Positions 17,902 through 27,894 of a DNA stretch of 64,000 nt are shown one piece after another. Made by a program: the position numbers and the translations under genes. Source of the DNA: Xanthobacter tagetidis (GTDB lineage Bacteria > Pseudomonadota > Alphaproteobacteria > Rhizobiales > Xanthobacteraceae). The stretch spans positions 1 to 64,000 of the forward strand of contig NZ_RCTF01000011.1 of assembly GCF_003667445.1 (NCBI RefSeq), given 5' to 3'. The notes under the pieces were generated by a model, which saw only the letters and a list, made by a program, of their open reading frames with translations, searched no databases and was not told the DNA's origin. Positions within the stretch are counted from its first letter, which is position 1. The number at the start of each line of letters is the position of its first letter.

Positions 17902-19565
17902 CCGAGGATGCCCGGCAGGTCGAGCTGCTTTTCCCGCGCGCAGGCCACGGCGTCCTCATAGCCCGCATCCGCATGGCGCATGACGCCTGTGGCGGCGTCG
18001 TTCCAGAGCACCCGCTCCAGGCGCTTCGCCGCCTCCGGCGTGCCGTCGGCGACGATCACCATGCCGGCGTGCTGGCTGAAGCCCATGCCCACCCCGCCGC
18101 CATGGTGCAGCGACACCCAGGTGGCGCCCGAGGCGCAGTTCAGCAGCGCGTTCAGCAGCGGCCAGTCGGACACCGCGTCCGAGCCGTCGCGCATGGCCTC
18201 GGTCTCGCGGTTGGGCGAGGCGACGGAGCCGGAATCGAGGTGGTCGCGGCCGATCACCACCGGCGCCTTCAGTTCGCCCTTCGCCACCATCTCGTTGAAG
18301 GCGAGGCCGAGCCGGTGCCGGTCGCCGAGGCCCACCCAGCAGATGCGCGCCGGCAGGCCCTGGAATTGGATGCGCTCGCGCGCCATGTCGAGCCAGTGGT
18401 GCAGATGCCGGTTGTCGGGCAGAAGCTCCTTCACCTTGGCATCGGTGCGGTAGATGTCCTCCGGGTCGCCCGAGAGCGCGGCCCAGCGGAACGGGCCGAC
18501 ACCGCGGCAGAACAGCGGGCGGATATAGGCCGGCACGAAGCCGGGGAAGGCGAAGGCGTCCGCCACCCCCTCCTCCAGCGCCATCTGGCGGATGTTGTTG
18601 CCGTAGTCGACCACCGGGACGCCCTGCTTCCAGAAGTCCAGCATGGCGCGCACATGGGTCGCCATGGAACCCTTGGCGGCCTTCTCCACCGCCTTGGGAT
18701 CGGCGGCGCGCTTCTGCTCCCAGTCGGCGAGCGACCAGCCGGCGGGCAGATAGCCGTTGACGGGATCGTGGGCCGAGGTCTGGTCGGTCACGGCGTCCGG
18801 GCGGATGCCGCGGCGCACCAGCTCGGGCAGCAGCTCGGCGGCGTTGCCGAGCAAGGCGACGGAGAGCGGCGTCTTCTCGGCGCAGGACTTTTCGATCATG
18901 GCGAGCGCCTCGTCGAGGTCCTTCGCCAGCACGTCCACGTAGCGCGTCTTCAGGCGCATCTCGATGCGGCTCGGCTGGCACTCGATGGCGAGGCAGCTCG
19001 CCCCCGCCATCACCGCCGCGAGCGGCTGCGCGCCGCCCATGCCGCCGAGCCCGGCGGTGAGGATCCAGCGGCCGGAGAGGTCGCCGCCATAATGGCGCCG
19101 GCCCATCTCGACGAAGGTCTCGTAGGTGCCCTGCACGATGCCCTGGGTGCCGATATAGATCCAGGAGCCGGCCGTCATCTGACCGTACATCATGAGGCCC
19201 TTCTTATCGAGGGCGTTGAAGTGGTCCCAATTGGCCCAGTGCGGCACCAGGTTGGAATTGGCGATCAGCACCCGCGGCGCGTCGGCATGGGTGCGGAACA
19301 CGCCCACCGGCTTGCCGGACTGCACCAGCAGCGTCTCGTCCGCCTCCAGGCGCCTGAGGGTCGCGGCGATGCGGTCGAAGCTTTCCCAGTCGCGGGCGGC
19401 CCGGCCGATGCCGCCATAAACCACCAGCTCCCCCGGCTTCTCGGCCACCTCGGCGTCGAGATTGTTCATGAGCATGCGCAGCGGCGCCTCGGTGAGCCAG
19501 CTTCTTGCCGACAGCTCGGTCCCGCGCGGGGCGCGGATGCGGCGCTCATTGTCGATGCGCGTCAT
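17898..19565 (-). CDS. hutU: Urocanate hydratase
   Basis: The enzyme converts urocanate to imidazolonepropionate using tightly bound NAD+ as an electrophile. The 555-aa product has family length, starts with [21 protein letters not shown], and contains the NAD-binding [17 protein letters not shown] (about 195-211), the [12 protein letters not shown] region and [14 protein letters not shown]. It is translated after hutG with a 24-bp gap and overlaps hutD by 4 bp. Confidence 0.97.
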   Translation of the reverse strand: MTRIDNERRIRAPRGTELSARSWLTEAPLRMLMNNLDAEVAEKPGELVVYGGIGRAARDWESFDRIAATLRRLEADETLLVQSGKPVGVFRTHADAPRVLIANSNLVPHWANWDHFNALDKKGLMMYGQMTAGSWIYIGTQGIVQGTYETFVEMGRRHYGGDLSGRWILTAGLGGMGGAQPLAAVMAGASCLAIECQPSRIEMRLKTRYVDVLAKDLDEALAMIEKSCAEKTPLSVALLGNAAELLPELVRRGIRPDAVTDQTSAHDPVNGYLPAGWSLADWEQKRAADPKAVEKAAKGSMATHVRAMLDFWKQGVPVVDYGNNIRQMALEEGVADAFAFPGFVPAYIRPLFCRGVGPFRWAALSGDPEDIYRTDAKVKELLPDNRHLHHWLDMARERIQFQGLPARICWVGLGDRHRLGLAFNEMVAKGELKAPVVIGRDHLDSGSVASPNRETEAMRDGSDAVSDWPLLNALLNCASGATWVSLHHGGGVGMGFSQHAGMVIVADGTPEAAKRLERVLWNDAATGVMRHADAGYEDAVACAREKQLDLPGILG

Positions 19566-19589
19566 GGTTCGTTCCTGCTGCGATGAGGG

Positions 19590-20420
19590 TCAGGCCCGCG
19601 CCCGCGCGAAGGCGAGGCAGGCTTCGAGGATTTGCGTGAGGGTGGCGCGCACCGGCGCGGCATAAGCGGGATCGTAGGGCGTCGGCCACGCATCGTCGGC
19701 GACGTAGCCCAGCGGCTCGCTCATGTAAGCGCGGCAGGCGAGCTCCATCTGCACCGCATGGACGCCCTCGGCGGGCCGGCCGTACTGGCGGGTGATGTAG
19801 CCGCCGGTGAAGCGCCCGTTCAGCACATAGGGCCGCCCGCTCCCGGCGCAGATGTCGCGCACGGTTGATTCAAGCTCGCCGTCGCAGCTCGCGCCCTTGT
19901 TGGTGCCGATGTTGAACTCCGGCAGCGTGCCCTCGAACAGGCGCGGAATCACCGAGCGGATCGAGTGGCAGTCATAGAGCGCGATCACCCCATGGCGCGC
20001 CTTCGCCGCTGCGATCTCGGCCGCGAGCACCGCGTGGTACGGCTCGAAATAGGCCGCCTTGCGGGCGGCGATGGCGGCGGCGTCGGGGGCGCGGCCCTCG
20101 CGGTACAGCGGCTCGCCATCGAAGGTGGTGGTGGGGCACAGCTCGGTGGTCTGCTGGCCGGGATAGAGCGAGACGCCCGAGGGGTCGCGGTTCACGTCGA
20201 TCACGGTGCGCGAGATCGACGTGCGCACCACGGTGGCGCCGAGGCCGGCGGCGAAGTCGTAGAGCAGGTGGATCCACCAGTCCGCATCCTTGCGGGCGCG
20301 TTCCAGGGAGACGAGATCGGGCAGAAACTCGTCCGGAATGTCGGTGCCGGTGTGCGGCAGGCTCACCACCAGGGGGGCGGTGCCGCGGGTCACGCTGATC
20401 CAATGGGGATAAGGGGTCAC
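19590..20420 (-). CDS. hutG: N-formylglutamate deformylase
   Basis: The enzyme hydrolyses N-formyl-L-glutamate to glutamate and formate, the last step of the HutF/HutG branch. The 276-aa product shows the zinc-enzyme features LVVSLPHTGTDIP near residue 20, DADWWIHLLYDFAAGLGAT, VIDVNRDP and IALYDCHSIRS. The start is a GTG at 20420, one base after the hutH stop with GGAG in the hutH end, which explains why no ATG is found at the family N-terminus. Its presence beside hutF shows that the five-step pathway is used. Confidence 0.94.
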   Translation of the reverse strand: MTPYPHWISVTRGTAPLVVSLPHTGTDIPDEFLPDLVSLERARKDADWWIHLLYDFAAGLGATVVRTSISRTVIDVNRDPSGVSLYPGQQTTELCPTTTFDGEPLYREGRAPDAAAIAARKAAYFEPYHAVLAAEIAAAKARHGVIALYDCHSIRSVIPRLFEGTLPEFNIGTNKGASCDGELESTVRDICAGSGRPYVLNGRFTGGYITRQYGRPAEGVHAVQMELACRAYMSEPLGYVADDAWPTPYDPAYAAPVRATLTQILEACLAFARARA

Positions 20421-20421
20421 G

Positions 20422-21957
20422 TCAGTCTCCGCAGATGGAGGGCAGCGCATCGGCGCCCGCCGCCTCGGCCAGCGCGCCGGAGCGCACGAGGCCGGCGGCG
20501 GCGGCGATGTCGGGATGGAAATACCGGTCCTCGCCCAGGGTGGGCACGGCGGCGCGCAGCCGCGCGCGCACCCGCTCCAAGGCCGGGCTGGAGGCGAGGC
20601 CGACATGGAAGTCGCAGCCCTGCCCCGCCGCCAGAAGCTCGATCGCGACCACCGCGGCGAGGTTCTCCGCCATCGGAGAAAGCCGCCGCGCGCCGTGGGC
20701 GGCCATGGAAACGTGGTCTTCCTGGTTGGCCGAGGTGGGGATGGAATCGACGCTCGCCGGATAGGCCCGCTGCTTGTTCTCGGACACCAGCGCCGCCGCC
20801 GTCACCTGGGCGATCATGAAGCCGGAATTCAGCCCCGGGCTCGGCGTGAGGAAGGCCGGCAGGCCGGAGAGCGCCGGGTCCACCAGCATGGCGATGCGCC
20901 GCTCGGCGAGCGAACCGATCTCGCACAGAGCGAGCGCGATCTGGTCGGCGGCGAACGCCACCGGCTCGGCGTGGAAGTTTCCGCCGGACAGCGCCTCGAC
21001 GGTATCGGCGAAGATCAGCGGATTGTCGGAGACGCCGTTCGCCTCGATCTCCAGCGTGCCGGCCGCCTGGCGCAGCAAATCGAGCGCGGCGCCCATCACC
21101 TGCGGCTGGCAGCGCAGGCAATAGGGGTCCTGCACCCGCTCGTCGCCCACGAGGTGCGAGGCGCGGATGGCGGAGCCGGCCATGAGCACCCGCAGCGCCG
21201 CAGCGGTCTCGATCTGCCCGCGATGCCGGCGCAAGGCATGGATGCGCGGATCGAACGGCGCGTCCGAGCCGCGCGCGGCGTCGGTGGAAAGCGCGCCCGT
21301 CACCAAAGCCGCGCGGAAGGCGGTCTCGGCGGCGAACAGGCCGGCGAGCGCGCAGGCGGTGGAGAATTGCGTGCCGTTGAGCAGCGCGAGGCCCTCCTTC
21401 GGACCCAGCTCCAGCGGCACGAGAGAGGCCCGCACCAGCGCCTCGGCCGCCGGAACGCGCTCGCCCTCCACCAGAAATTCGCCGACCCCGATCATGGCGG
21501 CCGCCATGTGCGCCAGCGGCGCGAGGTCGCCCGAGGCGCCCACCGAGCCCTGCGCCGGAACCACGGGGATCAGCCCGCGCTCGGCCATCGCCGCCATGAA
21601 GGCCAGCGTCTGCGGCCGGATGCCGGAAGCGCCCTGGGCGAGGCTCGCCATCTTCAGCGCCAGCATCAGGCGGAGCGTGTCGGCCGGCATGGCCTCGCCG
21701 ACGCCGGCGGCGTGGGAGAGCACGATGTTGCGCTGGAGCCGCGCGAGGTCGGCCGCCTCGATGCGCACGCTGGCGAGCTTCCCGAAGCCGGTATTGATGC
21801 CGTAGACCGGCGCGCCCTTGGCGAGGATGGCCTCGACCGCCTTCGCCCCCGCCGCCACAGCGTCCGCGCAGGCGGGATCGAGCGCGAAGGCCGCGCCGGC
21901 ATGGATCGCGCGCCACGCCGAAAGCGGCACGGCTCCGGGGATAAGGGTGAGGCTCAT
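20422..21957 (-). CDS. hutH: Histidine ammonia-lyase
   Basis: Histidine ammonia-lyase removes ammonia from L-histidine to give urocanate, the committed step. The 511-aa product has the autocatalytic MIO tripeptide Ala141-Ser142-Gly143 in [14 protein letters not shown], plus [11 protein letters not shown] near residue 52 and NQEDHVSM near residue 408. The ATG at 21957 overlaps the hutI stop as ATGA, which favours this start over the longer upstream frame. Confidence 0.97.
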   Translation of the reverse strand: MSLTLIPGAVPLSAWRAIHAGAAFALDPACADAVAAGAKAVEAILAKGAPVYGINTGFGKLASVRIEAADLARLQRNIVLSHAAGVGEAMPADTLRLMLALKMASLAQGASGIRPQTLAFMAAMAERGLIPVVPAQGSVGASGDLAPLAHMAAAMIGVGEFLVEGERVPAAEALVRASLVPLELGPKEGLALLNGTQFSTACALAGLFAAETAFRAALVTGALSTDAARGSDAPFDPRIHALRRHRGQIETAAALRVLMAGSAIRASHLVGDERVQDPYCLRCQPQVMGAALDLLRQAAGTLEIEANGVSDNPLIFADTVEALSGGNFHAEPVAFAADQIALALCEIGSLAERRIAMLVDPALSGLPAFLTPSPGLNSGFMIAQVTAAALVSENKQRAYPASVDSIPTSANQEDHVSMAAHGARRLSPMAENLAAVVAIELLAAGQGCDFHVGLASSPALERVRARLRAAVPTLGEDRYFHPDIAAAAGLVRSGALAEAAGADALPSICGD

Positions 21958-23177
21958 CGCCCGCCCCGGATGCGCGCGTGAAGCGGGTTCAGCCCCATGC
22001 GGTACACCAGCTCCGCCGGGCGCTCCACGTCCCAGATGGCGAGGTCGCAGGCCTTGCCGGCCTCCAGCGTGCCGATGCGGTCGCCCATGCCGAGCGCCCG
22101 CGCCGCCTCGCGCGTGACCCCGGCGAGGCATTCGGCCACGGTCATGCGGAACAAGGTGGCGCCCATGTTCATGGCGAGCAGCAGCGAGGTCAGCGGCGAA
22201 GTGCCGGGATTGCAGTCGGTGGCGAGCGCCATGGGCACCCCGGCGGCGCGGAACAGGTCCACCGGCGGCGCCTTGGTCTCGCGGATGAAGTAGTAGGCGC
22301 CGGGCAGCAGCACCGCGACCGTGCCCGCCTGCGCCATGGCGGCGACGCCCGCCGCGTCCGTGTGCTCCAGGTGATCGGCCGAGAGCGCGCCGAACCGGGC
22401 GGCGAGCGCGGCGCCGTGAAGGTTCGAAAGCTGGTCGGCGTGGAGCTTCACCGGCAGGCCGTGGGCCTGCGCCGCCGCGAACACGAGCGCCACCTGCTCG
22501 GGCGAGAAGGCGATGCCCTCGCAGAAGGCGTCGACCGCGTCCGCCAGCCCGTCGCGGGCGATGGCCGGCAGCATCTCGTCGATGAGGCGGCGCACATAGG
22601 CGTCCTTGTCGCCGTTCGCCTCCGGCGGCAGCGCGTGGGCGCCCAGGAATGTGGTGGCGACGGTGATGGGCCGCGCCGCGCCGAGCGCGCGGGCGGCGCG
22701 GAGCTGGCGCATCTCGGCGCCAAGCTCCAGCCCATAGCCGGACTTGATCTCGATGGTGGTGACGCCCTCGGCGATCAGCGCGTCGAGCCGCGGCAGCGCG
22801 CTCGCGACCAGATCCTGTTCGCTCGCCGCGCGGGTCGCGCGCATGGTGGAGACGATGCCGCCGCCGGCCCGCGCGATCTCCTCATAGGGCACGCCCGACA
22901 GGCGCCTTTCGAACTCGTCCGCCCGGTCGCCGCCATAGACGAGGTGGGTGTGGCAATCGACGAGGCCGGGGGTGATCCAGCGGCCGGCGCAGTCCTCGAT
23001 CAGCGGCGCGTCGAAGTCGGGCGCCTCCTCGGCCGGGCCGGCATAGAGGATGACGCCGTCGCGGGCGGCGACCAGGCCGTCCTCGACCAGGCCGAGGCCC
23101 TCGCGCGCCGGCGCCAGCGTGGCGAGGCGAGCCTTGCGCCAGATGCGGTCGCAGCGGATCGCCGCCCCTGTTGGCAT
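21954..23177 (-). CDS. hutI: Imidazolonepropionase
   Basis: This amidohydrolase-family metalloenzyme opens imidazolonepropionate to N-formimidoyl-L-glutamate. In the 407-aa product the metal ligands are His76 and His78 in [11 protein letters not shown], with KLHADQLSN and [10 protein letters not shown] further on. I start at MPTGAAIRC (23177) because AAGGGGAGG lies 9 bases upstream. A Met at 23210 has no such site. It heads the leftward hut operon, about 50 bp from the HutC operator. Confidence 0.95.
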   Translation of the reverse strand: MPTGAAIRCDRIWRKARLATLAPAREGLGLVEDGLVAARDGVILYAGPAEEAPDFDAPLIEDCAGRWITPGLVDCHTHLVYGGDRADEFERRLSGVPYEEIARAGGGIVSTMRATRAASEQDLVASALPRLDALIAEGVTTIEIKSGYGLELGAEMRQLRAARALGAARPITVATTFLGAHALPPEANGDKDAYVRRLIDEMLPAIARDGLADAVDAFCEGIAFSPEQVALVFAAAQAHGLPVKLHADQLSNLHGAALAARFGALSADHLEHTDAAGVAAMAQAGTVAVLLPGAYYFIRETKAPPVDLFRAAGVPMALATDCNPGTSPLTSLLLAMNMGATLFRMTVAECLAGVTREAARALGMGDRIGTLEAGKACDLAIWDVERPAELVYRMGLNPLHARIRGGR

Positions 23178-23209
23178 TACGCCGAGCCTCCCCTTCGCGC
23201 CGAAATCCA

Positions 23210-23264
23210 TTGGCCCTGACGCCAATAATGTATATACATAAATACGCGCCTTCGCGCTTGTCCA
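23210..23264. promoter_or_regulatory. Divergent hut promoters with HutC operator
   Basis: The 12-bp palindrome ATGTATATACAT at 23228-23239 matches the TGTATATACA-type HutC operator known from Pseudomonas and other proteobacteria. It overlaps candidate -10 elements of both genes. Rightward for hutF: TTGGCC (23210-23215), 17 bp, TATACA (23233-23238). Leftward for hutI: TGGACA (complement of 23259-23264), 18 bp, TATGTA (complement of 23235-23240). One bound repressor could block both directions, with urocanate as the expected inducer. Confidence 0.8.
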
Positions 23265-23287
23265 GTCCCGCGTGAGCCCGAGAAGCG

Positions 23288-24661
23288 ATGCCGTCTGCCG
23301 CCGCCCGCAGCCTGTGGTTCTCCAGCGCCCTGCTGCCGGAAGGCTGGGCAGAGCGCGTGCGGCTGCGGCTCGTTGCGGGGCGCATCGCGGCGGTCGAGGC
23401 GGGCACCGATCCCGCAAACGACGACGAGCGGCACGGCCCGCTCATTCCCGGCCTGCCGAACCTGCACAGCCACGCCTTCCAGCGCGCCATGGCCGGCCTC
23501 ACCGAGGTGCGCGGACCGGGCGCGGACAGCTTCTGGACCTGGCGCGAGGCCATGTACCGCTTCGTCGACCGGATGGGCCCGCAGGACGTGGAGGCGGTGG
23601 CCGCCCTCGCCTTCATGGAGATGCTGGAGGCGGGCTTCACCCGCGTCGGCGAATTCCACTATCTGCATCACGCGCCGGACGGCTCGGCCTATGCCGACCG
23701 GGGCGAGCTGAGCCATCGCATCGCCGCAGCGGCGGCGCGCACCGGCATCGCGCTGACCCTGCTGCCGGTGTTCTACGCCCATTCCGGCTTCGGCGGCCTG
23801 CCGCCGGGACAGGGCCAGCGGCGCTTCATCAACGACCTCGAGGGCTTCGCCGCGCTGATGGGCTCCGCCCGCCGGGCGGTCGCGGACCTCGATGATGCGG
23901 TGGTCGGCCTCGCCCCCCACAGCCTGAGGGCCGCAACCGCCGAGGAGATCGCCGCCCTCGTGCCGCTGGCCGAAGGGGAGCCGGTGCACATTCACGTGGC
24001 CGAGCAGGTGAAGGAGGTGGAGGACTGCCTCGCCTTCTGCGGCCGGCGTCCGGTGGAGCGCCTGTTCGACATCGCGCCGGTGAACGAGGGCTGGTGCCTG
24101 ATCCACGCCACCCACATGAGCGGGGCCGAGACGGCGCGCTTCGCCTTGAGCGGCGCGGTGGCAGGGCTGTGCCCCATCACCGAGGCCAATCTCGGCGACG
24201 GCCTGTTTCCGGCGCCGGACTTCCTGGCCCACGGCGGGCGCTTCGGCGTCGGCACCGATTCCAACGTTCTCGTCGATGCGGCGGAGGAACTGCGCACGCT
24301 CGAATACGGCCAGCGCCTGTTCCACCGCGCCCGCAACGTGCTCGCGGCCGGTGCCGGCGGCTCCACCGGGCGGGCGGTGTTCGAGGGCGCGCTTCAGGGC
24401 GGGGCGCAGGCGCTCGGCGCCCCGGCGGCCGGCATCGCAATCGGCGCGCCGGCGGATTTCGTCACCTTGGATGCCGCCCACCCCGCGCTTCTCGCCCGCA
24501 GAGGCGACGCGCTGCTGGACGGCCTCGTCTTCGCTGCCCGCGGCGGCGCGGTGGACGGCGTCTGGCGCGCCGGCCGAAAGTGTGTGACCAACGGCATCCA
24601 CCACGAGCGCGACGCGATCCGCGGCGCCTTCGCCCGCACCATGGAGACACTGCTGGCGTGA
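23288..24661 (+). CDS. hutF: Formimidoylglutamate deiminase
   Basis: The enzyme deiminates N-formimidoyl-L-glutamate to N-formylglutamate and ammonia. The 457-aa amidohydrolase-family product has metal ligands His60 and His62 in [13 protein letters not shown], plus [23 protein letters not shown] and [17 protein letters not shown]. Together with hutG it defines the two-step route from formimidoylglutamate to glutamate instead of a formimidoylglutamase. It is transcribed rightward from the shared hut control region and overlaps hutC as GTGA. Confidence 0.96.
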   Translation: MPSAAARSLWFSSALLPEGWAERVRLRLVAGRIAAVEAGTDPANDDERHGPLIPGLPNLHSHAFQRAMAGLTEVRGPGADSFWTWREAMYRFVDRMGPQDVEAVAALAFMEMLEAGFTRVGEFHYLHHAPDGSAYADRGELSHRIAAAAARTGIALTLLPVFYAHSGFGGLPPGQGQRRFINDLEGFAALMGSARRAVADLDDAVVGLAPHSLRAATAEEIAALVPLAEGEPVHIHVAEQVKEVEDCLAFCGRRPVERLFDIAPVNEGWCLIHATHMSGAETARFALSGAVAGLCPITEANLGDGLFPAPDFLAHGGRFGVGTDSNVLVDAAEELRTLEYGQRLFHRARNVLAAGAGGSTGRAVFEGALQGGAQALGAPAAGIAIGAPADFVTLDAAHPALLARRGDALLDGLVFAARGGAVDGVWRAGRKCVTNGIHHERDAIRGAFARTMETLLA

Positions 24662-25434
24662 GCGAGGCGGCCGACATCGAAGGCGCGGCGGACGGCGAGG
24701 CGGAGGGCAAGGGCGCCCCCACCCTCAACCGGCGCATCCGCGCCGACATCGAGGCCAAGATCCTCTCGGGCGAATGGGGGCCGGGCCACCGCATCCCCTA
24801 CGAGCACGAACTGATGGCGCAGTATGGCTGCGCCCGGATGACCGTGAACAAGGTGGTGTCCGAACTCGCCGCAGCCGGCCTGATCGAGCGGCGCCGGCGC
24901 GCCGGCTCGTTCGTCGCCGCCCCCCGCATCCAGTCGGCGATCCTCCAGATCCCCGACATCGAGGCCGAGGTAACCGCCCGCGGCGAGGCCTACCGCTACG
25001 AGCTGCTGCGCCAGGAGCGCCGCCCCGCCGCGCGGTCGGTGCCGGCCGAATGGGCGCTCGCCCCGCGCGGCCGGGTGCTGGAAATCGAGTGCCGCCACAT
25101 GGCCGGCAGCCGCCCCTTCGCGCTGGAGCACCGGCTCATCAACCTGTCCGCCGTGCCGGAGGCGGAGGCGGTGGACTTCGCCCGGCAGGCGCCCAGTTCC
25201 TGGCTGGTGGGCCACGTCCCCTGGACCGCCGCCGAGCACAAGATCGCCGCGGTGAATGCCCTCCCCGAGATGGCGAAGCGGCTCGACATCCCCGACGGCA
25301 GCGCCTGCCTCGAACTGGTGCGCCGCACCTGGCGCGGCGACGAGAACATCACCCTCGTGCGCCAGACCTTCCGCGGCGACCTGTTCGACCTCGTCGCCCG
25401 CTTCACGCCGGCCCAGACGCCGAACGGCGGCTGA
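24658..25434 (+). CDS. hutC: GntR/HutC-family repressor of histidine utilisation
   Basis: The 258-aa regulator has an N-terminal GntR winged helix (RRIRADIEAKILSGEWGPGH, then the recognition helix CARMTVNKVVSELAAAGLI, about residues 22-85) and a C-terminal UTRA effector domain, which in this subfamily binds urocanate. The GTG start is fixed by its overlap with the hutF stop. Located directly after hutF, it would repress both hut units and itself through the palindrome at 23228-23239. Confidence 0.93.
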   Translation: MSEAADIEGAADGEAEGKGAPTLNRRIRADIEAKILSGEWGPGHRIPYEHELMAQYGCARMTVNKVVSELAAAGLIERRRRAGSFVAAPRIQSAILQIPDIEAEVTARGEAYRYELLRQERRPAARSVPAEWALAPRGRVLEIECRHMAGSRPFALEHRLINLSAVPEAEAVDFARQAPSSWLVGHVPWTAAEHKIAAVNALPEMAKRLDIPDGSACLELVRRTWRGDENITLVRQTFRGDLFDLVARFTPAQTPNGG

Positions 25435-25450
25435 GGCCGCCCGCGCCGCG

Positions 25451-25539
25451 GGCGCGCGGGACCGACACAAGCGAGACCATGCGGGACTTGGCGGGACCGT
25501 GCGGGACTTGGCGGGACCATCTGCCGGTCCCGGCGCGCC
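25451..25539 (+). terminator. Hairpin with 20-bp tandem repeat downstream of hutC
   Basis: Arms GGCGCGCGGGACC (25451-25463) and GGTCCCGGCGCGCC (25526-25539) enclose a direct repeat of GCGGGACTTGGCGGGACC(G/A)T at 25481-25500 and 25501-25520. Several CGGGACC copies compete for the single GGTCCCG arm. It lacks a T-tract, so intrinsic termination is uncertain, but it is well placed to end or stabilise the hutFC message. Confidence 0.45.
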
Positions 25540-25581
25540 GCGAGCCCTGATTTGGGGCGTGCCGGGGACCTGTCGGTCGCC

Positions 25582-25612
25582 TTGACAGCAATTTTAATTC
25601 AATTGTATTAAA
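25582..25612 (+). promoter_or_regulatory. Sigma-70-like promoter and inverted repeat for the acyl-CoA operon
   Basis: TTGACA (25582-25587) is followed after 18 bp by TATTAA (25606-25611), in an AT-rich island within GC-rich DNA. The inverted repeat TTTAAT-N8-ATTAAA (25593-25612) overlaps the -10 box and could be a repressor site. It lies 108 bp upstream of the acyl-CoA synthetase start. Confidence 0.65.
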
Positions 25613-25719
25613 TGCCGTATGGCCGGTCGGCATCTTGCCCGCCGCGGTCCCAACAAGAATGATCGGGCGCCTGCCCGAAAGCCCGAAACGCCATATCCTT
25701 CAACGCCCGAGGTCGAGGC

Positions 25720-27894
25720 ATGTCCGTTCCGCGCGCCGCTGTGCCGGCCGAGCCCCGTTCCGTCCCGCCGGCCACGACGGCGATCGACACCGCCTCCCTG
25801 AAGCCGCTCCTGGAGCCGCGTTCGGTGGCCATCGTCGGCGCCTCCACGGTGCCGGGAAAGATCGGCGCAATCCCGGTCGCAATGTTGCGGGAATATGCCT
25901 TTCCGGGCGAAGTATTCCCGGTCAATCCCAAGGCGGATGAAGTATTTGGATATCGGGCGGTGCCGGACATCGCGTCGATCCCCTCCGCCATCGATCTGGC
26001 GGTGATCGCCATCCCGGCACCGGGGGTCATGGCGGCCCTGGAATCGTGCGCCGACAAGGGCGCGAAGGCCGCCGTGGTGTTCTCCTCCGGGTTCGCCGAG
26101 GTGAGCGAGGAGGGCCGCGCCGCCCAGCAGAAGCTGGCCGAATTCGCCCGCGCCCGGGGCCTCAGGATCATCGGCCCCAACGCCCTCGGAGTGGCCAATA
26201 TCGACGCCGGTCTGGTCGCCAGTTTCTGCCCGTTTTTCAAGCCCCGCTTCGCGCCGGGCGGAGCGGTCGGCCTCGTCAGCCAGTCCGGCGCGTTCGGCGG
26301 CTACGTGGCCAATCTCGCCCAGGACCGGGGGCTGTCCTTCACCAAGTGGATCACCACCGGAAACGAGGCGGACGTTGAGGTTGCGGACGGCATCGCCTAT
26401 CTCGCGCAGGACCCCGCCACCCGCGTGATCCTGGTCTACATGGAAGGCGCCCGCAACGGCGCCCGCCTCGTCCAGGCGCTGGAGATGGCCCGCGCCGCCG
26501 GCAAGCCGGTGGTGGTGCTGAAGGTCGGCCGCACCGCCGTCGGCGCCGAGGCCGCCGCCTCCCACACCGCCTCGCTCGCCGGCGCCGATGCGGTCTATGA
26601 AGCCGTGATCGCCCAGTGCGGCGCCTACCGCGCCTCCTCCATCGCCGAGTGGTTCGACCTCGGCTACGCCTTCGCCTTCGGAAAGGCGCCAAAGAACAAC
26701 GCCATAGCCCTCGTCACCGTATCCGGCGGCGTCGGCGTGATGATGGCCGACGAGGCCGAGACCGGCGGGCTCGACACCGTGCCCCTGAGCGCCGCCGCCC
26801 AGGACCGCATCCGCGAAATCGTGCCCTTCGCCGGCGCCCGCAACCCGGTGGACGTGACCGGGCAGATGCTCGGCGACCTCGCCGGCTTCGAGCAGATGGT
26901 CGAGGTGGTGCTGGCGGAGCATCCGTTCGGCTCCATCGTCGGCTTCAATGCCGGCGCCGGGCACAAGGAGGAGAACGGCTTCCGCATCCAGAAGGTGTGG
27001 GAAACCGTGCGCGCGCGCCATCCCGACGCCTATATCGCCATCTCCGGCGCGACCCCGCCGGCGGTGCAGCGGGCCTATGAGGCGGCCGGCTGCCTGGTGT
27101 TCACGGCGCCCGACACGGCGGTGGCCACCGCCGCCCGCATGGCGCGCCTCGCCGCCCGGCTCGCGGAGGCCCCCTCCCCCATCGCGGCGCCGGGCGCCCC
27201 CGCGGACATCCCGGCCCATGCCCTCAATGAGCACGAGGCATTGGAACTGCTGAAATCCGCCGGCCTGCCCGCCCCGGACGTGCGCGTCGCCGCGACACCG
27301 GAGGCGGCCGCCCGCGCGGCCGAGGAGATCGGCTTTCCCGTGGTGGTGAAGATCCTCTCCCCCGACATCCTCCACAAATCGGACATCGGCGGCGTCGCGC
27401 TCAATCTCGCCACGGCCCAGGCGGTGCGGGAAGCGGCGGCAACGGTCCTGGAGCGCGCCCGCGCCGCCGCGCCGGATGCGCGCCTCGACGGCGTGCTCGT
27501 CGCCCCAATGATGCCGAAGGGCGGCGTCGAGACCATTCTCGGCGTCACGGTGGACCCGGTGTTCGGGCCGATGGTGATGTTCGGCCTCGGCGGCGTGCTG
27601 GTGGAGGTGATGGGCGACGTGGCCCTGCGCCGCGCGCCGTTCGGCCTCAAGGAGGCGCGCGCCATGATCGGCGAGATCCGCGGCGCGAAGGTGCTCGAAG
27701 GCGTGCGCGGCACCCCGCCCGCCGACACTGAGGCGCTCGCCGCCGCGCTCGTCGCGCTCTCGCGCTTCGCCGCCGCCAATGCGGACCGGATCGAGAGCAT
27801 CGACGTGAATCCCTTCCTCGTCTTCCCCAAAGGCCGGGGCGCGGTGGCGCTCGACGCCGTCATCGTTCCTGCCGCCGGAAGGGCCGCCTCATGA
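25720..27894 (+). CDS. NDP-forming acyl-CoA synthetase (acetate-CoA ligase family, fused)
   Basis: The 724-aa fused enzyme has a CoA-binding Rossmann domain (about residues 25-160, RSVAIVGAS), succinyl-CoA-ligase-like domains with the phosphohistidine loop SHTASLAGAD (His282), and a C-terminal ATP-grasp domain (about 500-724, FPVVVKILSPDILHKSDIGG). By family it interconverts an acid, CoA and ATP with acyl-CoA, ADP and phosphate. The acid cannot be deduced. FerA-type feruloyl-CoA synthetases belong to this family, but nothing here specifically supports that substrate. The gene overlaps the next by 4 bp and begins an operon with an MDR reductase and an enoyl-CoA enzyme. Confidence 0.88.
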   Translation: MSVPRAAVPAEPRSVPPATTAIDTASLKPLLEPRSVAIVGASTVPGKIGAIPVAMLREYAFPGEVFPVNPKADEVFGYRAVPDIASIPSAIDLAVIAIPAPGVMAALESCADKGAKAAVVFSSGFAEVSEEGRAAQQKLAEFARARGLRIIGPNALGVANIDAGLVASFCPFFKPRFAPGGAVGLVSQSGAFGGYVANLAQDRGLSFTKWITTGNEADVEVADGIAYLAQDPATRVILVYMEGARNGARLVQALEMARAAGKPVVVLKVGRTAVGAEAAASHTASLAGADAVYEAVIAQCGAYRASSIAEWFDLGYAFAFGKAPKNNAIALVTVSGGVGVMMADEAETGGLDTVPLSAAAQDRIREIVPFAGARNPVDVTGQMLGDLAGFEQMVEVVLAEHPFGSIVGFNAGAGHKEENGFRIQKVWETVRARHPDAYIAISGATPPAVQRAYEAAGCLVFTAPDTAVATAARMARLAARLAEAPSPIAAPGAPADIPAHALNEHEALELLKSAGLPAPDVRVAATPEAAARAAEEIGFPVVVKILSPDILHKSDIGGVALNLATAQAVREAAATVLERARAAAPDARLDGVLVAPMMPKGGVETILGVTVDPVFGPMVMFGLGGVLVEVMGDVALRRAPFGLKEARAMIGEIRGAKVLEGVRGTPPADTEALAAALVALSRFAAANADRIESIDVNPFLVFPKGRGAVALDAVIVPAAGRAAS

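Noticed and set aside
17973..19586. Long plus-strand open frame opposite hutU
   Set aside because: It is a mirror of the urocanate hydratase gene with no independent protein features.
23177..23210. Longer hutI start at 23210
   Set aside because: It lacks a ribosome-binding site, whereas the Met at 23177 has AAGGGGAGG at good spacing and fits the family N-terminus.
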